From an uncultured Collinsella sp. (GTDB taxonomy: Bacteria; Actinomycetota; Coriobacteriia; Coriobacteriales; Coriobacteriaceae), in assembly GCA_900540845.1 (NCBI GenBank), contig UQHS01000001.1, forward strand, positions 121,913 through 185,912: 64,000 nt of DNA, given 5' to 3'. Below the pieces are notes generated by a model, which saw only the letters and a program-made list of their open reading frames with translations, was not told where the DNA came from and did not search any database. Numbering within the stretch: position 1 is the first letter of the stretch; each line of letters starts with the position of its first letter. The position numbers were made by a program, and so were the translations under genes. This document shows, piece by piece, positions 1 to 8,225 of this stretch.

Positions 1-271
1 GGTCCTCGTAGTTGGGGATCTCGATGGTGGGCATCACGTAGAGCAGCCGCGGGTCGTGCTCGCCGTATGCGTCTTTGGGCTGGAGCGTCACCGTCTTCTT
101 CTCGCCGGGCTCCATGGACAGCACGGCGACTTCAAATCCGGGGACGACCTCATGGTTGCCCTCGACATAGGTGAGGGGCGCCCGCCCCTCGGTGGTGTCG
201 AAGACCTCCCCGTCCTCAAATGAACCTGTGTAGTGGACCGTGACGCGGTGCTTGAGCGAGAAGTCCTGCAC
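1..271 (-). CDS. FKBP-type peptidyl-prolyl isomerase (SlyD-like), 3' end missing
   Basis: The gene runs leftward off the window edge, so only about the first 90 residues are present. They read as an FKBP domain: a HRVTVHYTGSFEDGEVFDTT strand-turn region, then the PLTYVEGNHEVVPGFEVAV hydrophobic pocket stretch and EPGEKKTVTLQPKDAYGEHD, the usual entry to the SlyD insert-in-flap domain. The family catalyses cis-trans isomerisation of prolyl bonds in the cytoplasm and often acts as a chaperone. The GTG start at 271 is chosen because GAAGGGAG lies five bases upstream; a TTG further upstream is possible. The C-terminus, including any His-rich metal tail, cannot be seen. Confidence 0.85.
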   Translation of the reverse strand, partial: MQDFSLKHRVTVHYTGSFEDGEVFDTTEGRAPLTYVEGNHEVVPGFEVAVLSMEPGEKKTVTLQPKDAYGEHDPRLLYVMPTIEIPNYED

Positions 272-365
272 GGGCGCTCCCTTCGGGGTGTGGATGTACA
301 AGTGGTAAGCCTACCACGCCGGTGTGGCGGGCTTGCGATGCCGGCCCGCATGTCGCGGGCGCGCG

Positions 366-1388
366 CTATAGGCCGTGCTGGACGGCAAAGGAGTCGGACG
401 CCTCGCGGACGCCCGGCACGCCTTCGGCCCAGGCGGGGAAGTCGGGGGTGTCGGCGAGGATGCCGTCGGCCTCCCAGACGGCCTGATGGGTGAGGTCCCA
501 CGCCTCGCGCGCCTGCGGGCGCACGGGCAGATAGGGGTCGTGGAATGTGGGGTTGAGTAAAAAGAACGCGCCCCCGTCGCAGCGGCTGACGAAATCGCGC
601 AGGGCGCGGCGAGCGTTGCGGCGCTGGCCGAGCTTGTAGAGCAAGACGGTGCGTCCGAGCAGGTACCAGGGAATCTCCTCGACCTCCTCGCCGGCCTCGC
701 GCGCGGCCTCGAAAAACGCGTCCTCGTCTTCGAGGCGGGCCAGGGCGATGAGCAACGTGCCCACGGCGTAGCTCGGGTAGATTTCGGCGCGCATGACTGT
801 GCGGGCAAAGGCCGCGGCGGCGCGGTAGCGCGCCGTGAAGATGCAGCCCTGGGCGAGCGCCTCGTTGACGTGGATCCAGCCGATGACCTGCGGGTCTGCC
901 GCCATCGCCGTGCGCTTCTCATCCCGGTGCGCGACGCCTGGGGCAAGGAGCCCCGCGCTGTCGGGGTCAAATTCGGGATAGAGCATTGCCAGCTGCCCAC
1001 GGGTTTCGCGCTCGAGCTGCATCATGTTGCCCAGGCAGCCCTCGAGGGGCACCTCGGAAAGCTGGATGGACAAAAGAGCCGCGTCGACGTTGTGGGGGTC
1101 AAGCGCGAGGACGTCGCCCATCTGCGCGCGCGCCCGGTCAAAGATCTCGGTGCGGACCTGTTCGAAATCCCCATCGGGCAGGCCCTCGGTGTGGAACAGC
1201 CCCTCGGAGAGCTCGGCGTGCGCCTGGGCATACGCGACGACCGCCCGCGCGGGCGGGGTCGTCGCATAGCGTTCGGGGCTGGCAAGGACCTGCTCGTGGA
1301 GCAGCTCGCGCGCCATGTCGGTGAGCTCGGGATGCTCGGCGAGATAGAGATGCTCAAGGTAGATGGGCATGTACTCCTGGGGGCTCAC
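366..1388 (-). CDS. TPR-like repeat protein, downstream member of a pair
   Basis: Protein of 340 residues with no signal peptide or membrane segment. It is rich in Ala, Glu, Arg and Leu, with helix-turn-helix repeats of TPR type (for example around VLALDPHNVDAALLSIQLSE and the A-R-R-A-L-R-D-F-V region), ending in a conserved-looking NPTFHDPYLP stretch. The GTG start at 1388 overlaps the TGA stop of the upstream gene (GTGA) and has an AGGGGG ribosome site, so the two genes are very probably translationally coupled. Both proteins begin with a short helical segment and resemble each other in layout, suggesting an old duplication or a hetero-complex. Function is unknown; protein-protein interaction is inferred from the repeat architecture only. 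Confidence 0.7.
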   Translation of the reverse strand: MSPQEYMPIYLEHLYLAEHPELTDMARELLHEQVLASPERYATTPPARAVVAYAQAHAELSEGLFHTEGLPDGDFEQVRTEIFDRARAQMGDVLALDPHNVDAALLSIQLSEVPLEGCLGNMMQLERETRGQLAMLYPEFDPDSAGLLAPGVAHRDEKRTAMAADPQVIGWIHVNEALAQGCIFTARYRAAAAFARTVMRAEIYPSYAVGTLLIALARLEDEDAFFEAAREAGEEVEEIPWYLLGRTVLLYKLGQRRNARRALRDFVSRCDGGAFFLLNPTFHDPYLPVRPQAREAWDLTHQAVWEADGILADTPDFPAWAEGVPGVREASDSFAVQHGL

Positions 1389-2473
1389 TGCGCACCCCCT
1401 CCCGCTGCACCGCCGAACATCTGGAAGGCGGCCTCCAGGTCCTCCGGGGAAAGGGCTCCCCGCACGAGGTCGTGCTCTGCGACCCACAGTGCAAAGCTGG
1501 CGGAGTCGGGCGTGCCCATACCCTCTTGCAGCAGCGGGGTCGCCTCGGAGAGGGCGAGAATCAGCTCGTCCTCGCTTCCGGGCGCGACGTTCACGCGGGA
1601 GAACACGCCGTCGGGAAACTCGGCCTGAACGTACAGGGGCTGGGCGGCCCGCGGATAGACCCGCAGGATGGAGTTGAGGGCGGCCGTGGCGGCATCGAAG
1701 TCGAAGGCACGATACGCGAGGCTCATCTGCGCGATGAGGGTCCAGGCGTCGGGCTTGTGACTGGACGGGCGCGCGCGGCGTCCCGAGCTCGCCCCGCCGT
1801 GCTGGTAGGCGACGGCGTGGCGCGAGCGGTAGCGCTCGAGCTCCACGGGTTCGACTTCCAGTTTGGCCAGCGCGAGCATGCCGGTGTGGCGGACGCCGGC
1901 GAGGTCGAGGGGGTAGGCCGCGAGCGTCTCCTCGGCCACCTTCATAGAGCGCCGATACTGTCCGGCGATGAGCAGGCGTGATGCGAGAGCGGCGTTCCAG
2001 CGCTGGTACGGGCGCTGGCCGAGGTCTCGCGCGAACTCGACGGCATGCGGGGTCCGCGCCTGCTCCACGACGCTCGCAGCGTCGCGCGCCACGGCGTCTC
2101 GGTTGTCGAGCAGGTAGCAGACGAGCTCGTCGTCGGAGGCGGATTGCGTGGTCGCAAGCATGCGCTGCGCGTCCCAGTTGCCCGCGTCGAGCTCGATGGC
2201 CTCCCGCAGGTAGGCTTCCGCCTGCACAACCTGCGCCTCGGCCTCGACCTCATCGGCGATGAAGGGCACGCGGTAATCGAGCAGCTCGGTGGCCTTCGCC
2301 ACGAGGTGGAAGGAGCGGTCGGTGTCGGTCGCGATGAGGGATGAGGGGTCCGCCTGGAACGCCTGCGTGAGGCGCTCGACGACGGCGGGGTTTTCTATGG
2401 GGTGGACGCCCTCGCGCTCGGTGGCGGCGAGGATGAGGCGCAGGCAGTCCTCCTGAATGGGGTCGAATGCCAT
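1385..2473 (-). CDS. TPR-like repeat protein, upstream member of a pair
   Basis: Protein of 362 residues, cytoplasmic by composition. It shows alpha-helical repeats with TPR-like signatures (YLREAIELDAGNWDAQRML; A-L-N-S-I-L-R-V-Y-P). The ATG at 2473 follows GGGAGGA at good spacing. It is the first gene of a two-gene minus-strand unit and overlaps the next gene by four bases. The C-terminal part (about residues 270-345) has an unusual non-repeat segment (AEFPDGVFSRVNVAPGSEDE) shared with no family I recognise. No catalytic motif is visible, so no function is assigned. Confidence 0.7.
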   Translation of the reverse strand: MAFDPIQEDCLRLILAATEREGVHPIENPAVVERLTQAFQADPSSLIATDTDRSFHLVAKATELLDYRVPFIADEVEAEAQVVQAEAYLREAIELDAGNWDAQRMLATTQSASDDELVCYLLDNRDAVARDAASVVEQARTPHAVEFARDLGQRPYQRWNAALASRLLIAGQYRRSMKVAEETLAAYPLDLAGVRHTGMLALAKLEVEPVELERYRSRHAVAYQHGGASSGRRARPSSHKPDAWTLIAQMSLAYRAFDFDAATAALNSILRVYPRAAQPLYVQAEFPDGVFSRVNVAPGSEDELILALSEATPLLQEGMGTPDSASFALWVAEHDLVRGALSPEDLEAAFQMFGGAAGGGAQ

Positions 2474-2581
2474 ATGTCCTCCCTTCGCGATTGCCCGGGC
2501 GCGTGTCCGCCCGGTTCGATAAGGGATTAGTGTAGCCGTTTTGCTGGGGGAATATGCCTTGTGCGCGGCATTAACACGAGG

Positions 2582-3004
2582 TTATCGCTGTTGCAGGACG
2601 GTCGCGTCGGAGGCGTCCGCGACCACCTCGACCACCAAGCCGTGGGGAAGGCACACGATCTGCTCGCCGGCACAGGCGATCGCGTCGTGCTCGACGCAGA
2701 CCTGATTGCCGCAGTTTGCGCTTTCGACCTGCACCGCGCCCCCCTCGATGCGGACGACGTTGATACCGCCCTCCGCGTCGTCGCCACTTCCCGTGCCGGG
2801 GGTCTCGACAGTAAAGGTGAGGGCTTCTTCGAGCGCGTCGACGCGCCGCAGGCCGTCGGTGGTCTGGGTGACAACGAGCAAACCGTTCACCGAAGAATTT
2901 GCATCGTTGACGGAGTTTGCCCAAAACCATGCACCGGCGCAGCAAAAGCCGAGGAAAAGGGCGAAGAACAGGGCTGCATCGCCCGGTTTGATGGCACATT
3001 TCAT
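2582..3004 (-). CDS. NusG domain II-containing small membrane-anchored protein
   Basis: Protein of 140 residues. Residues about 8-30 (ALFFALFLGFCCAGAWFWA) form one N-terminal membrane helix. The C-terminal half (GGAVQVESANCGNQVCVEH, then QIVCLPHGLVVEV) matches the NusG domain II fold (Pfam NusG_II), in which two Cys residues flank CxxQxC-like and CLPH motifs. In Firmicutes and Actinobacteria such proteins sit extracytoplasmically, often near RnfC or FMN-binding genes; no such neighbour occurs here. The ATG at 3004 is preferred over the one at 3082 because AAAGGGGCAG precedes it. Role unknown. Confidence 0.75.
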   Translation of the reverse strand: MKCAIKPGDAALFFALFLGFCCAGAWFWANSVNDANSSVNGLLVVTQTTDGLRRVDALEEALTFTVETPGTGSGDDAEGGINVVRIEGGAVQVESANCGNQVCVEHDAIACAGEQIVCLPHGLVVEVVADASDATVLQQR

Positions 3005-3251
3005 GCAATCTGCCCCTTTCGAATCTGGGATTTCGTCAAATTTGATGCAAAACGAGAACAGGGTACCACGCCCGTCAAACATACAGGCGCGGTATGATAT
3101 GCGTGTCTGTGGTTGAACGTTTTATCGTGCGAGTTTCTCCCCGCACGGGTCACTGAGACCCCACTCGCTCTCACGCAGACGGTCCTATTTGGGCAAGGCC
3201 GACGGGGCCTTGCGCGCACACGCGGGACAACCCGCACTTGGGAGGTATGTA

Positions 3252-4466
3252 ATGGGACGTTTTACCAATCCACGCGACCTGTATTTCGGTGAGGGCGCCC
3301 GCCACGAGGTCAAGAACCTCAAGGGCTCCCGCGCCATGATCGTCACCGGCGGCGGTTCCATGCGCCGCGGCGGCTTTTTGCAGGACGTCGAGGCCGACCT
3401 CAAGGAGGCCGGTTTCGAGGTCGAGATCTTCGAGGGCGTCGAGTCCGACCCGTCCGTCGAGACGGTCATGAAGGGCGCCAAGGCCATGGAGGCCTTCGGC
3501 CCCGACTGGATCATCGGCATCGGCGGCGGCTCGCCCATCGACGCGGCCAAGGCCATGTGGCTGTTCTACGAGTACCCCGAGGAGACCTTCGAGCAGGCTG
3601 TCGTGCCGTTCTCCTTCCCAGAGCTGCGCCAAAAGGCCAAGTTCTGCGCCATCGCCTCCACCTCCGGCACCGCCACCGAGGTCACTGCGTTCTCCGTCAT
3701 CACCGACTACGAGAAGGGCATCAAGTACCCGCTGGCCGACTTCAACATCACGCCTGACGTCGCCATCGTCGACCCTGAGCTCACCTACACCATGCCCGCC
3801 AAGCTCTGCGCCCACACCGGCATGGACGCGCTGACCCACGCCATCGAGGCATACGTCTCCACCGCCGGCTCCATGTACACCGACGGCAACGCACTGCACG
3901 CTATCCGCGAGATCGTCGAGTGGCTGCCCAAGTCCTACGCTGGCGACCATGAGGCCCGCGCCCACATGCACGACGCCCAGTGCATCGCAGGTATCGCCTT
4001 CTCGAGCGGCCTGCTCGGCATCGTCCACTCCATGGCCCACAAGACCGGCGCCGCCTTCACGGGCGACCACATCATCCACGGGTGCGCCAACGCCATGTAC
4101 CTGGGCAAGGTCATCCAGTTCAACGCGAAGGACGAGCGCGCCCGCAGCCGCTACGCCTTCATCGCCAAGGACGTCTTGCATCTCGACGGCGAGACCGAAG
4201 ACGAGCTCGTCGAGGCGCTGGTCAATAAGATCCGCGACCTCAACGACGCCCTGGACATCCCGCAGGGCATCAAGAACTACGGTGCTGGCGGCGTGAAGGC
4301 CGATGAGTCCGTCATCGATTACGAGGAGTTCGAGGCCAAGAAGCACGATGTGGCTGCCAATGCCCTGCTCGACGCATGCACTCTCTCCAACCCGCGCACG
4401 CCCACGCAGGAGGAGATGGAGCAGCTGCTCGAGTGCGTCTACACCGACACGCCGGTCACGTTCTAA
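3252..4466 (+). CDS. Iron-containing alcohol dehydrogenase
   Basis: Protein of 404 residues, full length for the group III Fe-ADH family. It has a nucleotide-binding GIGGGSPIDAAKAM near residue 95, STSGTATEVTAFSVITD near residue 140, and the metal-ligand region HTGMDALTHAIEAYV around residues 187-202; later His residues in the LGIVHSMAHKTGA and HGCANAMYLG stretches complete the site. The enzyme interconverts alcohols and aldehydes with NAD(P)H; sequence style is closest to the AdhE C-terminal domain and butanol dehydrogenases. Start at 3252 follows GGGAGG; the reading frame stays open upstream but without a ribosome site. It is monocistronic. A role in redox disposal during fermentation is inferred. 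Confidence 0.92.
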   Translation: MGRFTNPRDLYFGEGARHEVKNLKGSRAMIVTGGGSMRRGGFLQDVEADLKEAGFEVEIFEGVESDPSVETVMKGAKAMEAFGPDWIIGIGGGSPIDAAKAMWLFYEYPEETFEQAVVPFSFPELRQKAKFCAIASTSGTATEVTAFSVITDYEKGIKYPLADFNITPDVAIVDPELTYTMPAKLCAHTGMDALTHAIEAYVSTAGSMYTDGNALHAIREIVEWLPKSYAGDHEARAHMHDAQCIAGIAFSSGLLGIVHSMAHKTGAAFTGDHIIHGCANAMYLGKVIQFNAKDERARSRYAFIAKDVLHLDGETEDELVEALVNKIRDLNDALDIPQGIKNYGAGGVKADESVIDYEEFEAKKHDVAANALLDACTLSNPRTPTQEEMEQLLECVYTDTPVTF

Positions 4467-4538
4467 GATCCGTGATTTTGGATATATCTCGCTGAGAGAA
4501 CAGCCGCCGATGTGATTTCGGCTATACTGTTCAGCCGC

Positions 4539-4614
4539 GGGCGATTGGCGCAACGGTTAGCGCAGGTGCTTTACACGCACAAGGCTGGGGGTTCGAATCC
4601 CTCATCGCCCACCA
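4539..4614 (+). tRNA. tRNA-Val (anticodon TAC)
   Basis: Cloverleaf with GGGCGAT/ATCGCCC acceptor stem, anticodon loop TTTACAC reading TAC (Val, GUA codons), TTCGAAT T-loop and encoded CCA at 4612-4614. The first anticodon-stem pair (G-A) is mismatched. Confidence 0.95.
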
Positions 4615-4625
4615 TGACGAGAAGG

Positions 4626-4654
4626 CGCGGGGGCCGTGTGGCCCCCGCGTTTTT
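4626..4654 (+). terminator. Rho-independent terminator after tRNA-Val
   Basis: CGCGGGGGCC/GGCCCCCGCG stem with a GTGT loop followed by TTTTT, 12 bases past the tRNA CCA end. Confidence 0.85.
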
Positions 4655-4698
4655 GGTTATGATGGTGAGGACGAATCTGCATCGTGAGAAAGGCTGCC

Positions 4699-5622
4699 AT
4701 GAGCGACTTCGACCTCTCGAACTATCCCGTCCTGCCGAGCGAGCCCGCGGGCGAGCTGCGCGAGCAGCTCGCACAGGTGAAGTATGTCTTCACCGACCTT
4801 GACGCCACCATGCTGGCGCCGGGTTCCTGCGCGCTCTCGGACAATGATGGCAATCCGAGTACCTCCCTCGTCGAGGCCATCGTGGCCCTCAAGTGCGCCG
4901 GCGTCGAGATCATCCCGTGCTCCGGTCGCGCCCGCGTGATGATGCACGAGGACTCCCGCATCCTGGGCTTCAACTCCTACATCGGCGAGATGGGCGGCCT
5001 GCTCATGCTCGACCTCAAAGCAAACAAGTGGGAGTACTTCACCGGCGACATGCCGTACGACCCGGACTGCGGCCTCACCCCGCATCAGGTGATCGAGCAG
5101 GCCGGCGTGTGCCAGGGCATCATCGACCGTTGGCCCGGGCGCATCGAGTATCACAACGACATGGCAAACGGCGTCAAGTACCGCGAGGTCACGGTGGGCA
5201 TGCGCGGCGAGGTGCCCGATGAGGAGGCCCAGGCAATGATCGACGTCGCCGGCCTCGGCCTGGCGTGGGGCAACAACGGCTACCTCACCCACGTTTCCAA
5301 GCCCACCACGCTCGACCTGGGCGAGGATGGCCCGGGCCGCGCTTTCAACATCATGCCGGCGGGCCTCAACAAGGGCCGCGGCATCGAGCGTTTTTGCGAG
5401 CTGCGCGGCATCGACCGCTCCGAGACGCTGGCCATCGGCGATTCCGAGTCCGACTTCCTGGCGGCTCCCTACGTGGGCACGTTCGTGTGCGTGGAAAACG
5501 CCCTCAAGGACCCCGCCACGCCTGCGCTCATCGCCGAGAACGACAACGTCTACATCACGCGCGGCAAGGTCGTCGAGGGCTGGGTCGCGATGGCGCATGC
5601 CCTGCTTGCCGCCAAGGCGTAA
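4699..5622 (+). CDS. HAD-superfamily hydrolase (Cof-type phosphatase)
   Basis: Protein of 307 residues. HAD motif I is FTDLDATML near residues 30-38 (DxDxT form), motif II CSGRAR near residue 75, and motif IV GDSESDFLAAPY near residue 247. A large C2-type cap lies between them. Such enzymes dephosphorylate sugar phosphates or cofactor phosphates in the cytoplasm; the substrate here is unknown. Start at 4699 is preferred over the upstream GTG at 4684 because AGAAAGG precedes it. It lies 21 bases upstream of murI and is probably co-transcribed with it. Confidence 0.88.
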   Translation: MSDFDLSNYPVLPSEPAGELREQLAQVKYVFTDLDATMLAPGSCALSDNDGNPSTSLVEAIVALKCAGVEIIPCSGRARVMMHEDSRILGFNSYIGEMGGLLMLDLKANKWEYFTGDMPYDPDCGLTPHQVIEQAGVCQGIIDRWPGRIEYHNDMANGVKYREVTVGMRGEVPDEEAQAMIDVAGLGLAWGNNGYLTHVSKPTTLDLGEDGPGRAFNIMPAGLNKGRGIERFCELRGIDRSETLAIGDSESDFLAAPYVGTFVCVENALKDPATPALIAENDNVYITRGKVVEGWVAMAHALLAAKA

Positions 5623-5643
5623 AGGTTGAGGGGAGAGCGCGGG

Positions 5644-6522
5644 ATGCTCGATAGCGAACGACCCATTGGCGTGTTCGATTCCGGCCTGGGCGGCCTGACG
5701 GTTGCCCGCTGCATCGCCGAATCCTTGCCGCACGAGTCGATCTATTACGTGGGAGACACCAAGCGCTGCCCGTATGGCGTTCGCTCCGAGGAGGAGGTGC
5801 GCGCTTTCGTGCTGCAGGCGGGCCATTGGCTTGCCGAGCACGATGTCAAGATCATGGTCATCGCCTGCAACACGGCGACGGCCGCCGGCCTGCGCATCGC
5901 CCAGCAGATTCTGCCCGTGCCGGTGATCGGCGTCATCGCGCCGGGTGCGCGCGCGGCGATCAATTCCACGCGGACGCGCAAGGTCGGCGTACTCGCCACC
6001 CCGCTCACGGTGCGCACCGGCGCCTACACCCGCGCCATCCAGGACCTGGACGCCGGTGTGAACGTGTACGGGTGCCCCGCGCCCAGTTTTGTCGAGATGG
6101 TCGAGCGCGAGCTTGCCACCGGCGCCCATCTGCAGGAGCGCTGGTTGCAGGACGGCGACATCTTCGACACGCCGGAGAACCGCGCAGAGGTCGCGCGCAC
6201 GCTCGCTCCGATTGTTGAGGGCGGTGCCCAGGTGGACACCGTGGTGCTCGGCTGCACACATTTTCCGCTGCTCGCCGGCCCGATTCGCCATACGTTGGGG
6301 CCGGAGGTCCGCGTCGTGTCGTCGGCGGAGGAGACCACATGGGAGCTCGAGGACATCCTGCGCCGTCGCGACCAGCTGGCCCCGATGGGGCAGCGCCCCG
6401 CGCATCGCTTCGCCACGACCTCTGACAACATCGCCGAGTTCGCTGCCGCGGGCAGCTTCATCTTCGGACAACCGCTCAAGAGCATCGAGCACATCTCCCT
6501 CGACGAACTGCGCGGCCTGTAG
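5644..6522 (+). CDS. murI: Glutamate racemase
   Basis: Protein of 292 residues. Catalyses L- to D-glutamate conversion for peptidoglycan. The catalytic acid/base motifs are visible: GVFDSGLGGLTV near the N-terminus, the first catalytic Cys in ACNTATAAG (about residue 75), and the second in LGCTHFPLL (about residue 203). Length is slightly above the usual 265-270 because of a C-terminal extension. ATG 5644 follows GGGGAGAG; the TTG at 5626 in the same frame lacks a site. It leads a run of murI, rph, rdgB and dtd, an order common in Actinobacteria. Confidence 0.95.
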   Translation: MLDSERPIGVFDSGLGGLTVARCIAESLPHESIYYVGDTKRCPYGVRSEEEVRAFVLQAGHWLAEHDVKIMVIACNTATAAGLRIAQQILPVPVIGVIAPGARAAINSTRTRKVGVLATPLTVRTGAYTRAIQDLDAGVNVYGCPAPSFVEMVERELATGAHLQERWLQDGDIFDTPENRAEVARTLAPIVEGGAQVDTVVLGCTHFPLLAGPIRHTLGPEVRVVSSAEETTWELEDILRRRDQLAPMGQRPAHRFATTSDNIAEFAAAGSFIFGQPLKSIEHISLDELRGL

Positions 6523-6691
6523 CTCGCTGTTCGATGTTCATGCCCCGCGCCGTGCCATCCGCCTGAGGCGCGGCTGTGCCTCAGGCACCGCGCCACAGCC
6601 GCTGGGGCGCACGGGGCGGCGTTGGCGCAGGCGCGAGCGCGAGGGTGGCGCTTGCTTGGCACTTCATTCGATACGGAAAGGAAACCAAACC

Positions 6692-7426
6692 ATGGAACAT
6701 ATGCTCATCGATAGATCTTTCGGGCGCGCCGCTGATGAGATGCGCCCCGTGAACCTCACGCGCGACGTGATGAAAAACGCCTTGGGATCTTGCCTCGTTG
6801 AGTTCGGCGACACCAAGGTGCTGTGCGCCGCAACCATCGAGGAGGGTGTGCCCGGGTGGCGCAAGGCGAGCCATCAGGGCTGGGTGACGGCCGAGTACGC
6901 CATGCTGCCCGCCTCCACCAACCGACGCACGCGCCGCGAGACGGGCAACCGCAAGGGCCGCTCCATGGAGATTGAGCGCCTCATCGGGCGCAGCCTGCGT
7001 ACCGTGGTGAACATGAAGGCGCTGGGAGAGTGCACGGTCACCGTCGACTGCGATGTCATCCAGGCGGATGGCGGCACGCGCACGGCGAGCGTCACGGGCG
7101 CATGGGTTGCGCTGCACGATGCGCTCATGGCCTGGGTCGAGGCGGGCAAGATCGCCCGCCTGCCGCTTACCGGTCAGGTCGCCGCGGTTTCGATGGGCCT
7201 GGTCGATGGCTGTGAGCTGCTCGACCTTGACTATTCCGAGGACAGTCACGCCGAAGTGGACATGAACCTCGTCGCCACCGACGCCGGTGAGATTATCGAG
7301 ATCCAGGGTACCGGCGAGCAGACCCCCTTCGACCGTGCGCGTCTGAATCGTCTCATCGACCTCGGCGAGCTGGGTATCAAACAGCTCATCGACCTGCAAA
7401 ACGAAGTCACGGCGTTCCGCGACTAG
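6692..7426 (+). CDS. rph: Ribonuclease PH
   Basis: Protein of 244 residues, the typical length. A phosphorolytic 3' exoribonuclease that trims tRNA and other RNA 3' ends. Family signatures present: MLPASTNRRTRRE (phosphate/RNA-binding arginines) near residue 72, KGRSMEIERLIGRSLR, DCDVIQADGGTRTASVTGA and DMNLVATDAGEIIEIQGTGE. ATG 6692 follows GGAAAGGAAAC. The same reading frame happens to be open upstream through murI, which is coincidence in GC-rich DNA. A palindromic repeat separates it from rdgB. Confidence 0.95.
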   Translation: MEHMLIDRSFGRAADEMRPVNLTRDVMKNALGSCLVEFGDTKVLCAATIEEGVPGWRKASHQGWVTAEYAMLPASTNRRTRRETGNRKGRSMEIERLIGRSLRTVVNMKALGECTVTVDCDVIQADGGTRTASVTGAWVALHDALMAWVEAGKIARLPLTGQVAAVSMGLVDGCELLDLDYSEDSHAEVDMNLVATDAGEIIEIQGTGEQTPFDRARLNRLIDLGELGIKQLIDLQNEVTAFRD

Positions 7427-7436
7427 CCGCGAATTG

Positions 7437-7497
7437 GGGGACGGGTGCAGAATTGCACATTCGCATTCGCGCAATGTGCAATTCTGCACCCGTCCCC
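7437..7497. repeat. GGGGACGGGTGCA palindrome family, copy 1
   Basis: Perfect 25-bp inverted arms (7437-7461 and 7473-7497) around an 11-nt loop, inserted between rph and rdgB. Each arm starts GGGGACGGGTGCAGAATTGC. Related palindromes lie at 26615, 37787 and 38415, with partial copies at 41407 and 61361. It is REP-like in size and position. Confidence 0.95.
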
Positions 7498-7531
7498 GGA
7501 GTACTCAAACGAGGAAAGGACGGTGCCGGAC

Positions 7532-8224
7532 ATGGCGCTTGAAAAAATCGACATTGCGACCCTCGACCCCGCGCGCACAATCGTGGTGGCCACGGGCAAC
7601 GCGCATAAGCTCACCGAGATCGAGGCGATTCTGAGCCAGGTGTTGCCCGAGGTCCGCTTCGTCGCCTTGGGCCAGCTGGGCGATTTCGAGGATCCAGAGG
7701 AGAACGGCACGAAGTTCGTCGAGAACGCGATCATCAAGGCCGAGGCCGCCGTGGCGGCAACCGGCCTTGCGGCGATCGCCGACGACTCGGGCCTTGTCGT
7801 GGATGCACTCGGTGGCGAACCGGGCGTGTATTCGGCTCGCTACGCCGGCGTGCACGGAGACGATGCGGCGAACAACGCGAAGCTCCTGGTGAACCTCGGC
7901 GACACCCCCGATGACGCGCGCACGGCCCGCTTCATGAGCGTGGTTGCGCTGATCGAGCCGAGCGGCGCGGTGCTCACGGGCACGGGCGCTTGCGAGGGGA
8001 CCATCGGCCATGAGGGCCGCGGCGAGCACGGCTTTGGGTACGACCCGCTGTTTTTGCCGCTCGACACGCCGGGCAAGACCATGGCGGAGCTCACGCCCGA
8101 GGAGAAGAACGCCATCAGCCACCGTTTCCACGCGCTGCAGGACCTGTCCCGCCAGTTGGTGCAGGCGAGCTCCGCGCAGGTGAGTGACGATGCCGCTTCC
8201 GACGCTGCGGCGGGGGAGCGCTAG
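7532..8224 (+). CDS. rdgB: Non-canonical purine NTP pyrophosphatase (RdgB/HAM1 family)
   Basis: Protein of 230 residues, with a tail of about 30 residues beyond the usual length. Hydrolyses ITP, XTP and dITP to monophosphates to keep deaminated purines out of nucleic acids. Motifs: VVATGNAHKLTEIEAIL near the N-terminus, ENAIIKAEAAVAATG, ADDSGLVVDALGGEPGVYSA and GEHGFGYDPLFLP. ATG 7532 is taken; an in-frame GTG at 7523 sits nearer the GAGGAAAGGA ribosome site and is a real alternative. The C-terminal Ser/Ala-rich tail contains the ribosome site for dtd, two bases downstream. Confidence 0.93.
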   Translation: MALEKIDIATLDPARTIVVATGNAHKLTEIEAILSQVLPEVRFVALGQLGDFEDPEENGTKFVENAIIKAEAAVAATGLAAIADDSGLVVDALGGEPGVYSARYAGVHGDDAANNAKLLVNLGDTPDDARTARFMSVVALIEPSGAVLTGTGACEGTIGHEGRGEHGFGYDPLFLPLDTPGKTMAELTPEEKNAISHRFHALQDLSRQLVQASSAQVSDDAASDAAAGER

Positions 8225-8225
8225 C

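Noticed and set aside
3171..4553. Long minus-strand ORF (460 codons) opposite the alcohol dehydrogenase gene
   Set aside because: Mirror of the real gene in GC-rich DNA: repetitive Val/Gly/Asp/Leu composition, no ribosome site and no family motif.
4657..6492. 611-codon minus-strand ORF across the HAD and murI genes
   Set aside because: His/Asp/Arg-rich antisense shadow; murI and the HAD gene have intact catalytic motifs on the other strand.
6089..6691. N-terminal extension of rph reaching into murI
   Set aside because: The frame is open by chance; RNase PH begins at 6692 with a good ribosome site, and the extension is Ser/Arg-rich shadow of murI.
7437..7497. GGGGACGGGTGCA palindromes as ordinary terminators
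   Set aside because: Most copies lack a T-run, share sequence across loci and occur beside independent terminators (for example at 26580-26614), so a dispersed repeat family is the better explanation.
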